DNA from: Methylobacterium sp. J-077
GTDB lineage: Bacteria > Pseudomonadota > Alphaproteobacteria > Rhizobiales > Beijerinckiaceae
DNA length: 48,605 nt
Assembly: GCF_022829365.1 (NCBI RefSeq)
Contig: NZ_JAKSYJ010000074.1
Location: 1-48,605, forward strand
Direction: 5' to 3'
Under the pieces are notes generated by a model, which was not told the origin of the DNA, made no database searches, and was given only the letters and a program-made list of their open reading frames with translations. Both the position numbers and the translations under genes were made by a program. Shown one piece after another: positions 1 through 9,852 of the stretch. Every line of letters begins with the position of its first letter. The stretch's first letter is position 1.

Positions 1-433
1 CCTGCTGGGCGCTGTCCTCGAACTGCGCGAGGTCGAGGGAGGCGGCGTGGGCCATCAACCGCAGGGAGGCGGCGTTGGCGTAGAGGTCGCCGATCAGGGT
101 CTCGGTGAGGTTCGCCAGCCGGCCGGTGAGGTCGGAGAGGAGCGCCAGCCCGAGCTCGGCCGCCACCAGCAGGGCGATCCGCGCCCGACCGGGATCGGCG
201 AGCCAGTCCGAAAGTCCCGCCGCCGGCACCGGGCGGGCATGCTCGGCGACGATGCCGTCGAGGATCAGCTTGGCGAGGTAGAGCGACAGGATCGGCAGGC
301 ACGCCGCCACGAGGCGCAACGCGAGGCTCGCGGCGAGCAGGCGCGGGCTGGCCGCCGCGATCTCGCGGAACAGGGCCGGCAGGTAGCGCAGCGCCCCGAG
401 GCGCTCGCTGAGGCGGGCGATCCGAACGCTCAC
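1..433 (-). CDS. ABC transporter, N-terminal part of fused permease/ATPase (partial)
   Basis: The reverse strand reads from a GTG at 433 off the left edge, giving about 144 residues. It begins with an amphipathic stretch and then two hydrophobic segments (roughly residues 27-55 and 84-97, with motifs such as LPILSLYLAKLILDG), as in the first membrane helices of type I ABC exporters that fuse a six-helix permease to an ATPase. An in-frame TAG nine codons upstream (460-458) confines the start. The ATPase half, and so the substrate class, lies outside the window. The overlapping forward-strand ORF is Arg/Gly-rich and looks like an antisense shadow. Confidence 0.7.
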   Translation of the reverse strand, partial: MSVRIARLSERLGALRYLPALFREIAAASPRLLAASLALRLVAACLPILSLYLAKLILDGIVAEHARPVPAAGLSDWLADPGRARIALLVAAELGLALLSDLTGRLANLTETLIGDLYANAASLRLMAHAASLDLAQFEDSAQQ

Positions 434-565
434 CGGCGGCCCGTCCGGGCGGATCCCCTATTGACGGCATGGGCTGTACGGCCCGGGATCCCGGTGTTCG
501 ATTGGCCGGCAGGTCGAGAGAGCATTATCTGAGGCCTGACAATTAATTTCATCGTCGAGTGACGC

Positions 566-1090
566 GTGCTGAGCGGCCCTGCAATCCTGCGTATTTCCGT
601 TCTCCTGATCCTGGCCGGCATCCTGGCGGCTCTGGTGCAGTTCCTGCTGCCGAGCTCGAGCCCGGCGCCGGATCCCGCCCCGGTCGCCGAGGCGCCCGCC
701 GCGAGCACCCCGGCCGAGCCGGCCGCACCCCCGCCGGTTTCGGAACCGGCCCCCCAGCCCGCCGCTCCACCACCGTCACCCGCCGCGCCGCGTCCCCTGC
801 AGCAGATGCCGTCCGACGCCCTCGCCGTTCCGTCCGAGCCTGCGCCGGCTCAGCAGCAGGGCGAGGCCGAGATCGACCGGGCCGAGGATTCCGCCGGCCC
901 CCGGGCCATCGCCATCCTCGACCTCAACACCGCCTCGGCGGCCGACCTCAACAAGCTCCGGGGCGGCGGCGCGATCGGCCGGGCGATCGTCGCCAAGCGT
1001 CCGTACACCTCGGTGGAGCAGCTCCTGTCGAAGCGCGTCCTCAGCCGGGCCGTGTACGACAAGATCAAGGATCAGGTGACGGTGCGGTGA
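566..1090 (+). CDS. ComEA-like helix-hairpin-helix membrane-anchored protein
   Basis: A 174-residue protein from a GTG start. An N-terminal membrane helix (residues about 8-28) is followed by a long Pro/Ala-rich spacer (30-100) and a C-terminal domain (117-174) opening with LDLNTASAADLNKL. That is the signature of ComEA/PsiE-type helix-hairpin-helix domains that bind DNA non-specifically. The layout suggests a DNA-binding domain held away from the membrane by a flexible linker. The usual Gly-I/V-Gly hairpin is altered (RGGGAIGRAI). No other competence genes are nearby, so a DNA-uptake role is only a family-based guess. Confidence 0.75.
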   Translation: MLSGPAILRISVLLILAGILAALVQFLLPSSSPAPDPAPVAEAPAASTPAEPAAPPPVSEPAPQPAAPPPSPAAPRPLQQMPSDALAVPSEPAPAQQQGEAEIDRAEDSAGPRAIAILDLNTASAADLNKLRGGGAIGRAIVAKRPYTSVEQLLSKRVLSRAVYDKIKDQVTVR

Positions 1091-1161
1091 GGCGCGTCCG
1101 CGAAGTCTCGGCTTCGCAGCGCTCGCAATGGCGGTGAAGCTGCGGCCCTCCCAAACCCTCG

Positions 1162-1243
1162 CCTCATCCTGAGGTGCCGCGCAGCGGCCTCGATGGAGGG
1201 CTCCTTCGATGGCTTCGCTTCGCGGCGCCACCCCAGGATGAGG
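1162..1243. repeat. Palindromic intergenic repeat (CCTCATCCTGAGG type)
   Basis: Two imperfect inverted arms, CCTCATCCTGAGGTG at the left and the complement of CCTCATCCTGGGGTGG at the right, enclose a GC-rich centre. The whole can fold into a long hairpin. Elements with this core are dispersed through intergenic regions of many Hyphomicrobiales genomes. It lies between the convergent ComEA-like gene and trpB and may also end transcription of both. Confidence 0.7.
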
Positions 1244-1276
1244 TCGTGGATGGGATAGGTCCCAGTCCAAAAAGCT

Positions 1277-2518
<1,242 letters not shown>

Positions 2519-2578
2519 GGGACGAGTCCTGCGCGCAGAGGTCGATCTGTTGCCGGGTGCGTAGACCCATGCGGGCGC

Positions 2579-2593
2579 CGCCGCAATGCGGCG
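2579..2593 (-). terminator. Short GC hairpin between antitoxin gene and trpB
   Basis: CGCCGC-AAT-GCGGCG forms a perfect 6-bp stem with a three-base loop just downstream of the antitoxin stop codon. No T-run follows on the reverse strand, so termination is only possible. It sits about 60 bases before trpB and might attenuate read-through into it. Confidence 0.3.
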
Positions 2594-2658
2594 TCCCGCC
2601 CGCGAGGGCTTCGGAAACGGACCGGGCTGTCCCGAATCGATCCCGCGGCGCGGCGATC

Positions 2659-2988
2659 CTACAGGATGGCGTCGATGCCCTTCCGGTTGGCGAGGGCGAG
2701 CAGCTTCAGCGACGGGCCGCCGGGTTTCTTCTCGCCCCGCTCCCATTTGCTGACGAGCGACGTGGTCACGTTGAGGGCCATGGCGAAGATCGCCTGGCTC
2801 ATCTGCGCGGTCTCGCGGATGGCGCGGATCGCCTCCGGCTTGAGGTCCTCGACCGGCGTCAGGCACGACACGTCGAACCGGCGCATCGTCGCCTTGTCGA
2901 TCGCCCCGGCGGCGTGGAGATCCTGGGCGATCCGGTGCGCCGACCGGAGCGCGTCACTGCGATAGGTTGTCTTCGGTTCGGTCATCAT
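2659..2988 (-). CDS. XRE-family antitoxin / transcriptional repressor (HigA/NadS-like)
   Basis: A 109-residue protein with a C-terminal helix-turn-helix (about residues 57-95; core [20 protein letters not shown] followed by ERGEKKP), typical of HigA- and NadS-type antitoxins. Such proteins bind their cognate toxin and repress their own promoter. The gene overlaps the 3' end of the toxin gene by 35 bases, with toxin first as in higBA operons. Two adjacent ATG codons (2988 and 2985) could serve as start. Its likely operator is the inverted repeat at 3463-3477. Confidence 0.88.
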   Translation of the reverse strand: MMTEPKTTYRSDALRSAHRIAQDLHAAGAIDKATMRRFDVSCLTPVEDLKPEAIRAIRETAQMSQAIFAMALNVTTSLVSKWERGEKKPGGPSLKLLALANRKGIDAIL

Positions 2989-3349
2989 TGATCCGTCTCC
3001 AGCTCTGCGCGGCGGCGACCCGTTCCAGCGCCTCGTTGCTGAGACTGGCCAGGGTCGCCGCGAGGTCGCGGAACACCTGCGTCTCGGTCTTGGTCAGGTT
3101 CGCCTTGGCATTCTTGGCGAAAAGGTGCAGGAAGATCGCGATCGTCCCCCGCTTGTAGACGATGATGCTGCGGAAGCCGCCGGAGCGGCCCTGTCCGGCG
3201 CGCGGGATGCGCTGCTTGATCAGCGCCAGCCCGAGGCGCGCATCGATCAGGTCGCGTTCGGCCCGGGCGACTGCCTCGCGCAGATCGTCGTCGGTCACCT
3301 TCTGCTTCGCGGCCTGTTTCGCGAAGTCGAGCGGCAGGAAGATGCGCAT
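2954..3349 (-). CDS. RelE/HigB-family toxin
   Basis: A 131-residue basic protein with the core pattern GQGRSGGFRSIIVYKRG, then a phenylalanine-rich strand and FAKNAKANLTKTE. This is characteristic of the RelE-fold toxin family (COG4737-like) usually paired with HigA/NadS antitoxins. Family members are mRNA interferases acting at the ribosome; activity here is inferred. The ATG at 3349 has a GAGG-type ribosome site about 8 bases upstream. The C-terminal part overlaps the antitoxin gene, so translation of the two is probably coupled. Confidence 0.88.
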   Translation of the reverse strand: MRIFLPLDFAKQAAKQKVTDDDLREAVARAERDLIDARLGLALIKQRIPRAGQGRSGGFRSIIVYKRGTIAIFLHLFAKNAKANLTKTETQVFRDLAATLASLSNEALERVAAAQSWRRINDDRTEDNLSQ

Positions 3350-3462
3350 ACGATGGCCTCGCGGGGCGCAGCCCGCTCCAGCATGTGCTCATGTCCTGCT
3401 CCCATCGGCTTGTGTCTGCCTGTCCTGCTGCGTGCTCCGATCGGCCCCCCGGTCTGATCGGA

Positions 3463-3491
3463 AAAGTATGGTACTTTGTGACATGGTTCAA
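3463..3491 (-). promoter_or_regulatory. Promoter and inverted-repeat operator of the toxin-antitoxin operon
   Basis: On the reverse strand TTGAAC (3491-3486) and TACTTT (3468-3463) are separated by exactly 17 bases, a good sigma-70-type spacing, about 115 bases before the toxin start. The -10 box forms one arm of a perfect inverted repeat AAAGTA-TGG-TACTTT (3463-3477). An operator overlapping the -10 box is what autoregulation by the HTH antitoxin would require. The site is seen in sequence; its use by the antitoxin is inferred. Confidence 0.55.
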
Positions 3492-3644
3492 GGTATAGAC
3501 TCGGGCGGATCTCGGTCGGCGGCACCGGGTGGATGCGGGCAGTTGGGGCCAGGGCCGGCGTAACTGGAGCGCGACCGGTGGCGAACGACCCGGTGCAATC
3601 AAGCGGCGCGCGTCTCGCAGGGCGCGTCTTGCAAGAGGACAATC

Positions 3645-4361
3645 ATGACTCTTCGCGTCACGCTTCGCCCGGTTCTGGGCGCCGCTATCGGGCTCGGGCT
3701 CGCCGGGGCGCTGCTGCTGCCGCGCCTGGCCGCCTTCGCCGAGGAGGCACCGCGGCGCCTGCCCGAGGCCGCGACCGTTTCGAGCGAGGCGCCCGGCCAG
3801 CGGGTCGCCGTGTTCGCGGGCGGCTGCTTCTGGGGCGTGCAGGGGGTGTTCCAGCACGTGCGCGGGGTGAGCCAGGCGGTCTCGGGCTATGCCGGGGGCA
3901 CCCGCGCCGACGCGGATTACCGGACGGTGAGCGGCGGCGGCACCGCCCACGCCGAGGCGGTCGCGGTCACCTACGATCCGGCTTTGATCCGCTACGACGA
4001 GCTGTTGCGGATCTTCTTCTCGGTGGCCCTCGACCCGACCCAGGTCGACCGCCAGGGCCCCGATAGCGGGCGGCAATACCGCTCGGCGCTGTTTCCGCAG
4101 GACGCCGAGCAGGCGCGGATCGCCAGGGCCTACATCGCCCAACTCGACGCGGCCAAGGCCTATGGCCGGCCCATCGCCACCCGGATCGAGCCGGGGGCCG
4201 CGTTCTATCCGGCGGAGACCTACCACCAGGATTTCATGGCCCAGCATCCGGGCCACCCCTACATCGCCGTCAACGACGCGCCGAAGCTCGACGCGCTGAA
4301 GCAGCTGTTTCCGGAGCGGACGGCGCCGGAGCCGGTGCTGGTGAACCGGCCGCCGGCGTAA
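3645..4361 (+). CDS. msrA: Peptide methionine-S-sulfoxide reductase, exported
   Basis: A 238-residue MsrA with an N-terminal signal peptide (hydrophobic residues about 9-31), so it probably repairs oxidised methionines in envelope proteins. The catalytic motif is GGCFWG (nucleophile C61), with the conserved YHQDF near the C-terminus. The protein has no other cysteine, so reduction cannot use an internal disulfide. The ATG has AGAGGA upstream. Transcription is convergent with tyrA, whose stop is only 7 bases away. No MsrB domain is fused. Confidence 0.92.
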   Translation: MTLRVTLRPVLGAAIGLGLAGALLLPRLAAFAEEAPRRLPEAATVSSEAPGQRVAVFAGGCFWGVQGVFQHVRGVSQAVSGYAGGTRADADYRTVSGGGTAHAEAVAVTYDPALIRYDELLRIFFSVALDPTQVDRQGPDSGRQYRSALFPQDAEQARIARAYIAQLDAAKAYGRPIATRIEPGAAFYPAETYHQDFMAQHPGHPYIAVNDAPKLDALKQLFPERTAPEPVLVNRPPA

Positions 4362-4368
4362 TCCCGAC

Positions 4369-5319
4369 CTACGCCTCCGGCGGCCGGGGCCGGCCGAAAT
4401 CCGGGGCGGCGGTCTCCTGGCCTTGGGCCACGATGCTGCGCCGGATCGCCCGGGTGCGGGTGAACATCGCGTGGAGCGCATCGCCGTCGCCCCAGCGGAC
4501 TGCCTTGGCCAGCGCCGAGAGGTCCTCGTTGAACCGGCCGAGCATCTCCAGCACCGCCTCGCGGTTGTTGAGGAAGATGTCGCGCCACATGGTCGGGTCG
4601 GAGGCGGCGATGCGGGTGAAATCGCGGAATCCGCTGGCCGAGAACTTGATCACCTCGGACTGGGTGGCCGATTCGAGATCCGCGGCGGTGCCGACGATGT
4701 TGTAGGCGATCAGGTGCGGCAGGTGGCTGGTGATCGCCAGCACGTGGTCGTGGTGCTCGGCGCTCATGGTCTCGACATTGGCGCCCATGCCCGCCCACAG
4801 GGCGCGCACCCGCTCCACCGCCGCGGGGTCGGTGCCCTCCGGCGGCGTCAGGATGCACCAGCGGTTGGTGAACAGGGTCGCGAAGCCGGCATCCGGCCCC
4901 GAGAACTCGGTGCCGGCGATCGGGTGGCCGGGCACCAGCGCGACGCCTTCCGGCAGGTGCGGCTGGATCGCCGCCACCACGGCGCCCTTGACCGAGCCGA
5001 CATCCGAGACGATCGCCCCGGGCTTCAGGTACGGCGCCAGCTCGGCCGCCGCCGCCCCGATGGCGCCGACCGGCACGCACAGGATCACCAGATCGGCATC
5101 CGCGGCGCCCGCCTGCGGGTCGCCGGTAACGACGTCCGCGATGCCGAGCTCGGCGACCCGGGCGCGCACGGCCGCGTCCCGGTCCAGGGCGACGATCGTG
5201 CCGGCGAGGGTGTAGCGGCGCGCGGCCCGGGCGATCGAGGAGCCGATCAGCCCGAGCCCGACGATGGTGAGGCGCCCGAGGGGCGGGGTCTGGGCCTCAG
5301 GCATGTGCGGTTCAGGCAT
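4369..5319 (-). CDS. tyrA: Prephenate/arogenate dehydrogenase
   Basis: A 316-residue NAD(P)-dependent dehydrogenase of the TyrA family, which oxidatively decarboxylates prephenate or arogenate in tyrosine synthesis. The N-terminal Rossmann motif GLGLIGSS (21-28) binds the cofactor. [12 protein letters not shown] supplies the substrate-binding histidines and the C-terminal half is helical. It overlaps the hisC stop region by 8 bases (start at 5319; an alternative ATG lies at 5304), so the two genes form one operon. Which substrate is used cannot be told from sequence; the symbol tyrC is also used for this alphaproteobacterial type. Confidence 0.92.
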   Translation of the reverse strand: MPEPHMPEAQTPPLGRLTIVGLGLIGSSIARAARRYTLAGTIVALDRDAAVRARVAELGIADVVTGDPQAGAADADLVILCVPVGAIGAAAAELAPYLKPGAIVSDVGSVKGAVVAAIQPHLPEGVALVPGHPIAGTEFSGPDAGFATLFTNRWCILTPPEGTDPAAVERVRALWAGMGANVETMSAEHHDHVLAITSHLPHLIAYNIVGTAADLESATQSEVIKFSASGFRDFTRIAASDPTMWRDIFLNNREAVLEMLGRFNEDLSALAKAVRWGDGDALHAMFTRTRAIRRSIVAQGQETAAPDFGRPRPPEA

Positions 5320-6427
5320 GCGCGCCCCGCACGAAGTCGGCGAGCGCCGCCAGGAAGGCCTCGTTGGCCTCGGTGCCCGCCACCGTCACCCGCAGGGCGT
5401 GGGGCAGTCCGTAGGCGGCGACCCGGCGGGTGATCAGCCCGCGCTCGGTGAGGAACGCGTCGGCGTCGGCGGCCGAGCGGCCAGGCTGGTCGGGGAAGTG
5501 GATCAGCACGAAGTTGGCCACGCTCGGCGTCACCGTCAGCCCGAGCGCCCGAGCGCCGTCGGTGAGCTTCGGCAGCCATTCGGCGTTGTGGGCGGCGGCC
5601 GCCGCCATGTGGGCCTCGTCGGCGATGGCCGCCGCGCCCGCCGCGATCGCCGGGCCAGAGACGTTGAACGGCCCGCGGATGCGGTTGACCGAGTCCGCCA
5701 CATGGGCCGGCGCCAGCATCCAGCCGATCCGCAATGCGGCGAGGCCGTGGATCTTCGAGAAGGTCCGGGTCATCACGACGTTCTCGGATTCGAGCGCGAG
5801 CTCGAGCCCGGCCGAGTAGTCGTTCGCCCGCACGTACTCGGCATAGGCGCCGTCGATCACCAGCAGCACGTTGGGCGGCAGGGCGGCGTGCAGGCGGCGG
5901 ATCTCGTCGAACGGCAGGTAGGTGCCGGTCGGGTTGCTCGGATTGGTGACGTAGACGATCCGCGTCCGCTCGGTGACCCGGGCCAGGATCGCGTCGACGT
6001 CGGTGGTGAAGTCGCGCTCGGGCGCCACCACGGGCGTCGCGCCCGAGGCCAGGATCGCGATCCGGTAGACCAGGAATCCGTGCTCGGAATAGATGCCCTC
6101 GGTGCCGGGGCCCCCATACGCGTAGGCCAGCAGGGAGAGGAGCTCGTCCGAGCCCGCGCCGCAGACGATCCGCTCGGGATCGAGCCCGTAGCGCTTGGCG
6201 ATGGCAGCGCGCAGGACCGTGGCGCGGCCGTCCGGGTAGGTCTCCAGCTTGGCGGTGGCCTCGTGGAGCGCCGCCAGAGCCGCCGGGCTCGGGCCGAGCG
6301 GCGTCTCGTTGGACGAGAGCTTGTGGACCTTGCCGCCGCCGGGCCGCCCGCTCTTGCCGGGCACGTAGGTGTCGATCGCCAGGACTCCAGGGCGCGGTTC
6401 CGGGCGGACGGGTTTGGGGGCGGACAT
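5312..6427 (-). CDS. hisC: Histidinol-phosphate / aromatic aminotransferase
   Basis: A 371-residue class I/II PLP aminotransferase. [11 protein letters not shown] at the N-terminus, TNPSNPTG (161-168) and the PLP lysine in [15 protein letters not shown] (K225) identify the HisC family, which transaminates imidazole-acetol phosphate in histidine synthesis. The translationally coupled tyrA directly downstream suggests that this copy may chiefly transaminate aromatic keto acids, as for hisC2-type copies in other alphaproteobacteria; that is inference. The ATG at 6427 is clear, and the divergent neighbour starts about 195 bases away. Confidence 0.93.
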   Translation of the reverse strand: MSAPKPVRPEPRPGVLAIDTYVPGKSGRPGGGKVHKLSSNETPLGPSPAALAALHEATAKLETYPDGRATVLRAAIAKRYGLDPERIVCGAGSDELLSLLAYAYGGPGTEGIYSEHGFLVYRIAILASGATPVVAPERDFTTDVDAILARVTERTRIVYVTNPSNPTGTYLPFDEIRRLHAALPPNVLLVIDGAYAEYVRANDYSAGLELALESENVVMTRTFSKIHGLAALRIGWMLAPAHVADSVNRIRGPFNVSGPAIAAGAAAIADEAHMAAAAAHNAEWLPKLTDGARALGLTVTPSVANFVLIHFPDQPGRSAADADAFLTERGLITRRVAAYGLPHALRVTVAGTEANEAFLAALADFVRGAHA

Positions 6428-6622
6428 GGCAGGGCGACTCGGATGCGCGTGCAGGTCTTTTTTGCGTTCCGCGTCCGTCTACAGCATTTCCTCCGCGGGT
6501 GAAGCCGGGCGGCTCGAGCTGCGCCCTGCGGTTAAGGTCGTCCCGGGGGTGGACACGCCCTGGTTGGTGGGCGGGGCCTCGCTATGTCTCCCGGGATCCC
6601 GCTTGCCACAAGGACCGATCCC

Positions 6623-6919
6623 ATGCCCCTCACACGCTACCTGGACGGAGGCGCGCATATCCTGCCCGCCGACGACAGCCTGATCCGGTTCGCGATGACC
6701 AACGGCGAGCGGGTGATCGGGATCGACGTGCCGATCCCGGTGCTGCGCCAGCATTTCGGCGGCGGCGCCGACCTCGCCCCCCTCGACCTGTTCGCGCAGA
6801 ACCAGGCGGCGATCGAGGCCGCCGCCAGCGCCGCCTACGACACGACCGAGACCCCGAACGACCTTCTCGACATGGGCCCGGAGGATTTTGCGGGGCAGCC
6901 CGCCGCGGCCAGGCTCTGA
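6623..6919 (+). CDS. Small conserved protein, DUF1488-like (tentative)
   Basis: A 98-residue soluble protein. The stretch IRFAMTNGERVIGIDVPIPV resembles the beta-hairpin part of DUF1488-type proteins, followed by an acidic helical tail. The ATG at 6623 is preferred over the in-frame one at 6584 because AAGGA lies 8-12 bases before it. There is no signal peptide or membrane segment. It stands alone between divergent hisC and a small membrane ORF. The family assignment is a weak resemblance; function is unknown. Confidence 0.65.
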   Translation: MPLTRYLDGGAHILPADDSLIRFAMTNGERVIGIDVPIPVLRQHFGGGADLAPLDLFAQNQAAIEAAASAAYDTTETPNDLLDMGPEDFAGQPAAARL

Positions 6920-7047
6920 GCACGACCGTCCGGGAGCCCGCGCCGCGGCAAAGCGGTAACGCGCAAATGCCGCGGGGCACTCGCCACGTTTCGGCCTGTT
7001 GATCTCGGAGAAGGGGCCGCGTCCCGCGTTCCCCTGGACGGATCGAC

Positions 7048-7215
7048 ATGCCCGGTGACCTGATCCCCTGCAGCCTGTTCCTGATCGGGATCCTCACCTC
7101 GGTGGCCGCCGATTGCCGGCTGCGCAAGGCGGATGCCACATCCTGGTCGAACGGCTGCATCACCGCCTTCGGGGCCGCCATGGTGTTTTTCGCCTGCGCG
7201 GTCGCGATCCGCTGA
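7048..7215 (+). CDS. Small membrane protein, 55 aa
   Basis: The short frame from ATG 7048 to TGA 7215 encodes 55 residues with two hydrophobic segments (about 5-18 and 35-53) joined by a polar, charged loop (DCRLRKADATSWSN). Two-helix mini-proteins of this kind are frequent in Methylobacterium-like genomes. No ribosome site is obvious beyond a weak GGA. Function is unknown. It resembles the next ORF only in architecture. Confidence 0.5.
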   Translation: MPGDLIPCSLFLIGILTSVAADCRLRKADATSWSNGCITAFGAAMVFFACAVAIR

Positions 7216-7337
7216 GGGTTCGCCCGGAAGCCGCAACCCGCGTTCATGCGGATCACCGGAGGAACCGGCAGGCCCCCCGCGCACTTCCCCAGCCGTGATC
7301 CTGGGCCGCTTCGCGCGGCCGGCTCGGTGAGGTTCCC

Positions 7338-7517
7338 ATGATGTCGATCCAGGCGATCGTCGGCTGCGCGCTCGTCCTGACCGGGCTCTGCGTCGAGAAC
7401 GTCGCGAGCCGGAGCTGGCGCGGCGGCGTCGGGGCCGACCGGCTCGACGCCCGTGCGGCTCTCGCCTTGGGGCTTCCGGCCCTCGGGCTGGCGCTGATGG
7501 CGGCGCCGCTGGCCTGA
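7338..7517 (+). CDS. Small membrane protein, 59 aa
   Basis: ATG ATG at 7338 opens a 59-residue frame ending at TGA 7517, with hydrophobic residues 4-18 and 41-58 around a charged middle ([11 protein letters not shown]). GTGAGG lies 8-13 bases upstream of the start. It follows another two-helix mini-protein and precedes metX, all on the same strand. No family is recognised. Confidence 0.5.
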   Translation: MMSIQAIVGCALVLTGLCVENVASRSWRGGVGADRLDARAALALGLPALGLALMAAPLA

Positions 7518-7683
7518 TCGGCGGCGACCCGTCACGCCCGACCCGCCGGGCGCGTTGACGCTCACGCCCCGGCGCATTACCTCCCGGTCTCGCTGGCCGC
7601 ATCGGGCGAGTGCGGCGCGTCACGCGAGACCGCACTTCCCTGCCGCGGACCGGGATCGCCGACACACGGTCGTCAAGTCCCGC

Positions 7684-8889
7684 ATGGATACCCAACCGGA
7701 CACCGCGCTGCGGCCGGACCCGATCGACGAGACGGCCGGGCGCCTGTCGGAGCCCTCGCAGGCGCTCGACCCGAAGAGCCTGGTCATGCGCTTCGGCGCC
7801 GATACGCCGCTGCTGACCGATGCCGGCGTCGAGCTCGCGCCCTTCCAGATCGCCTACCAGACCGCCGGCACCCTCAACGCCGCGGGCACGAACGCGGTTC
7901 TGATCTGCCACGCGCTCACCGGCGACCAGTATTTCGCCCATACGCACCCGCTCACCGGCAAGCCCGGCTGGTGGGAGACCCTGGTCGGCCCCGGCAAGCC
8001 GGTGGACACCGACCGCTACTTCGTCGTCTGCTCGAACGTGATCGGGTCGTGCATGGGCTCCACCGGCCCGGCCTCGATCGATCCCGCCACGGGCTGTCCC
8101 TACGGGCTGAACTTCCCGCTGGTGACGATCCGCGACATGGTCCGCGCGCAGGCGATGCTGCTGGAGCGGCTCGGCGTGCGCGACCTGTTCCTGTGCATCG
8201 GCGGCTCGATGGGCGGGATGCAGGTGCTGCAATGGGCGGCCCTGTACCCGGAGCGGGTCTTCGCCGCGATGCCGATCGCCACCGGCCCGCGCCACTCGGC
8301 GCAGAACATCGCGTTCCACGAGGTCGGCCGGCAGGCGATCATGGCGGATCCCGCCTGGGCCGACGGGCGCTATCTCGAGGCCGGCACGCGTCCGTCCAAG
8401 GGGCTCGGCGTCGCCCGGATGGGCGCGCACATCACCTACCTGTCGGAGCCGGCGCTGCACCGGAAGTTCGGCCGGCGGTTCCAGGGCGGCTCGGCGCCGA
8501 CCTTCTCGTTCAACGCCGATTTCCAGATCGAGAGCTACCTGCGCCACCAGGGCCTGAGCTTCGTCGAGCGGTTCGACGCCAACGCCTATCTCTACCTGAC
8601 CCGGGCGATGGATTATTTCGACCTCGCCGAGGACCACGGCGGCGTGCTGGCCAAGGCGTTCCAGGGGATCAAGACCCGGTTCTGCGTGATCTCGTTCACC
8701 TCCGACTGGCTGTTCCCGACCTCCGAGTCGCGGGTGATCGTGCACGCGCTCAACGCCGCCGCCGCCCCGGTCGCCTTCGTCGAGGTCGAGACCGACAAGG
8801 GCCACGACGCCTTCCTGCTCGACGAGCCGGCGATGTTCTCGGCCGCCCGCGGCTTCATCGACGCCGCCGCCCGGGCCCGCGGCCTGTGA
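7684..8889 (+). CDS. metX: Homoserine O-acetyltransferase
   Basis: A 401-residue alpha/beta-hydrolase-fold enzyme that acylates homoserine at the entry to methionine synthesis. The nucleophile elbow is GGSMGG (S175). The acid and base of the triad fit TSDWLFP and KGHDAF near the C-terminus. [14 protein letters not shown] is also typical of MetX. The ATG at 7684 fits the family; the open frame upstream is Arg-rich. The stop overlaps the metW start (GTGA), so the pair is coupled. No SAM-type riboswitch was recognised in the 166 bases upstream. Acetyl versus succinyl specificity cannot be read with certainty. Confidence 0.95.
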   Translation: MDTQPDTALRPDPIDETAGRLSEPSQALDPKSLVMRFGADTPLLTDAGVELAPFQIAYQTAGTLNAAGTNAVLICHALTGDQYFAHTHPLTGKPGWWETLVGPGKPVDTDRYFVVCSNVIGSCMGSTGPASIDPATGCPYGLNFPLVTIRDMVRAQAMLLERLGVRDLFLCIGGSMGGMQVLQWAALYPERVFAAMPIATGPRHSAQNIAFHEVGRQAIMADPAWADGRYLEAGTRPSKGLGVARMGAHITYLSEPALHRKFGRRFQGGSAPTFSFNADFQIESYLRHQGLSFVERFDANAYLYLTRAMDYFDLAEDHGGVLAKAFQGIKTRFCVISFTSDWLFPTSESRVIVHALNAAAAPVAFVEVETDKGHDAFLLDEPAMFSAARGFIDAAARARGL

Positions 8890-9593
8890 GCGGCTCGATG
8901 CTGTTCAAGGCCCCCTCGGGCAAGGCCGCCCCCGGCGCGCCGTGGCAGACCACCGACGCCCTGCCCCGCACCGCCGAGGGCGGCGGCGCCCGGGTCGACC
9001 ACATCGTGGTCCTGGGCCTGGTGCCGCCGAGCGCCCGCGTCCTCGATATCGGCTGCGGCGACGGTTCCCTGCTGGCGCTGCTGCGCGACCGGCGGGGCAT
9101 CGACGGCCGCGGCATCGAGCTGTCCCGCGACGGGGTCAATGCCTGCCTCGCCCGCGGCCTGTCGGTGATCCAGGGCGACGCGGACACCGACCTGGAGAAC
9201 TACCCCGACGACGCCTTCGACGTGGTCGTGCTGTCCCAGACCATCCAGGCGACCCGCAACCCCCGGATCGTGCTGGAGCACCTGCTGCGCATCGGCCGGC
9301 AGGTAATCATCTCGTTCCCGAATTTCGGGCATTGGCGGGTCCGGTCCGAACTCGCCCTGCGCGGCCGGATGCCGATCACCGAGATCATGCCGGATGCCTG
9401 GTGGGAGACGCCCAACATCCACCATTGCACGATCCGCGACTTCGTCGGCCTGTGCCGGCTGATCGGCGCCCGGATCGAGACCGCCACGGCGCTGGATGCC
9501 AGCGGCCGGCCGATGCGCTTCTCCATGCCCTGGTGGGTGTGGAACCTGTTCGGCGCGCAAGGCGTGTTCTTGCTCCGGCGCGGGGCGGATTAA
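8886..9593 (+). CDS. metW: Methionine biosynthesis protein MetW
   Basis: A 235-residue methyltransferase-fold protein. [12 protein letters not shown] (52-63) is the SAM-binding motif I, and [14 protein letters not shown] and [10 protein letters not shown] are characteristic of MetW. In many proteobacteria MetW is cotranscribed with metX and supports homoserine acylation; its precise chemistry is not settled. The GTG start at 8886 overlaps the metX stop by 4 bases. An ATG at 8898 is a possible later start. The 259 bases after it hold no gene I can support. Confidence 0.94.
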   Translation: MSGSMLFKAPSGKAAPGAPWQTTDALPRTAEGGGARVDHIVVLGLVPPSARVLDIGCGDGSLLALLRDRRGIDGRGIELSRDGVNACLARGLSVIQGDADTDLENYPDDAFDVVVLSQTIQATRNPRIVLEHLLRIGRQVIISFPNFGHWRVRSELALRGRMPITEIMPDAWWETPNIHHCTIRDFVGLCRLIGARIETATALDASGRPMRFSMPWWVWNLFGAQGVFLLRRGAD

Positions 9594-9852
9594 AGCGTTC
9601 GCCGCGACGGCCTTGAGGTTCACGCCTCCATCTCGATCGCAAAGCTCCCCGCTAGTGGCGACCCACGGTTCCGTCTTCGAGAGGCCCCCACCGTTGCTGG
9701 CGAGAGGGGGCAGGTCGCGGCCTGCAAGAGCGCATGCGCCCCGAAAACCTGCCTAGACGGTCGCCACGGAAGGAGGAGTCCGCGCTTCGAGGAAGACGAG
9801 GTGTGAACGTCGTAGCCGCGCCGGCTCGGGGATCCACTCCCGGCCGCCCGCC

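Noticed and set aside
47..532. 161-codon forward frame at the left edge
   Set aside because: It is antisense to the ABC transporter start, whose reading has proper membrane helices; the forward frame is Arg/Gln/Gly-rich.
7518..7683. SAM-type riboswitch upstream of metX
   Set aside because: SAM-II elements do precede metX in some alphaproteobacteria, but no matching conserved core or pseudoknot could be read here.
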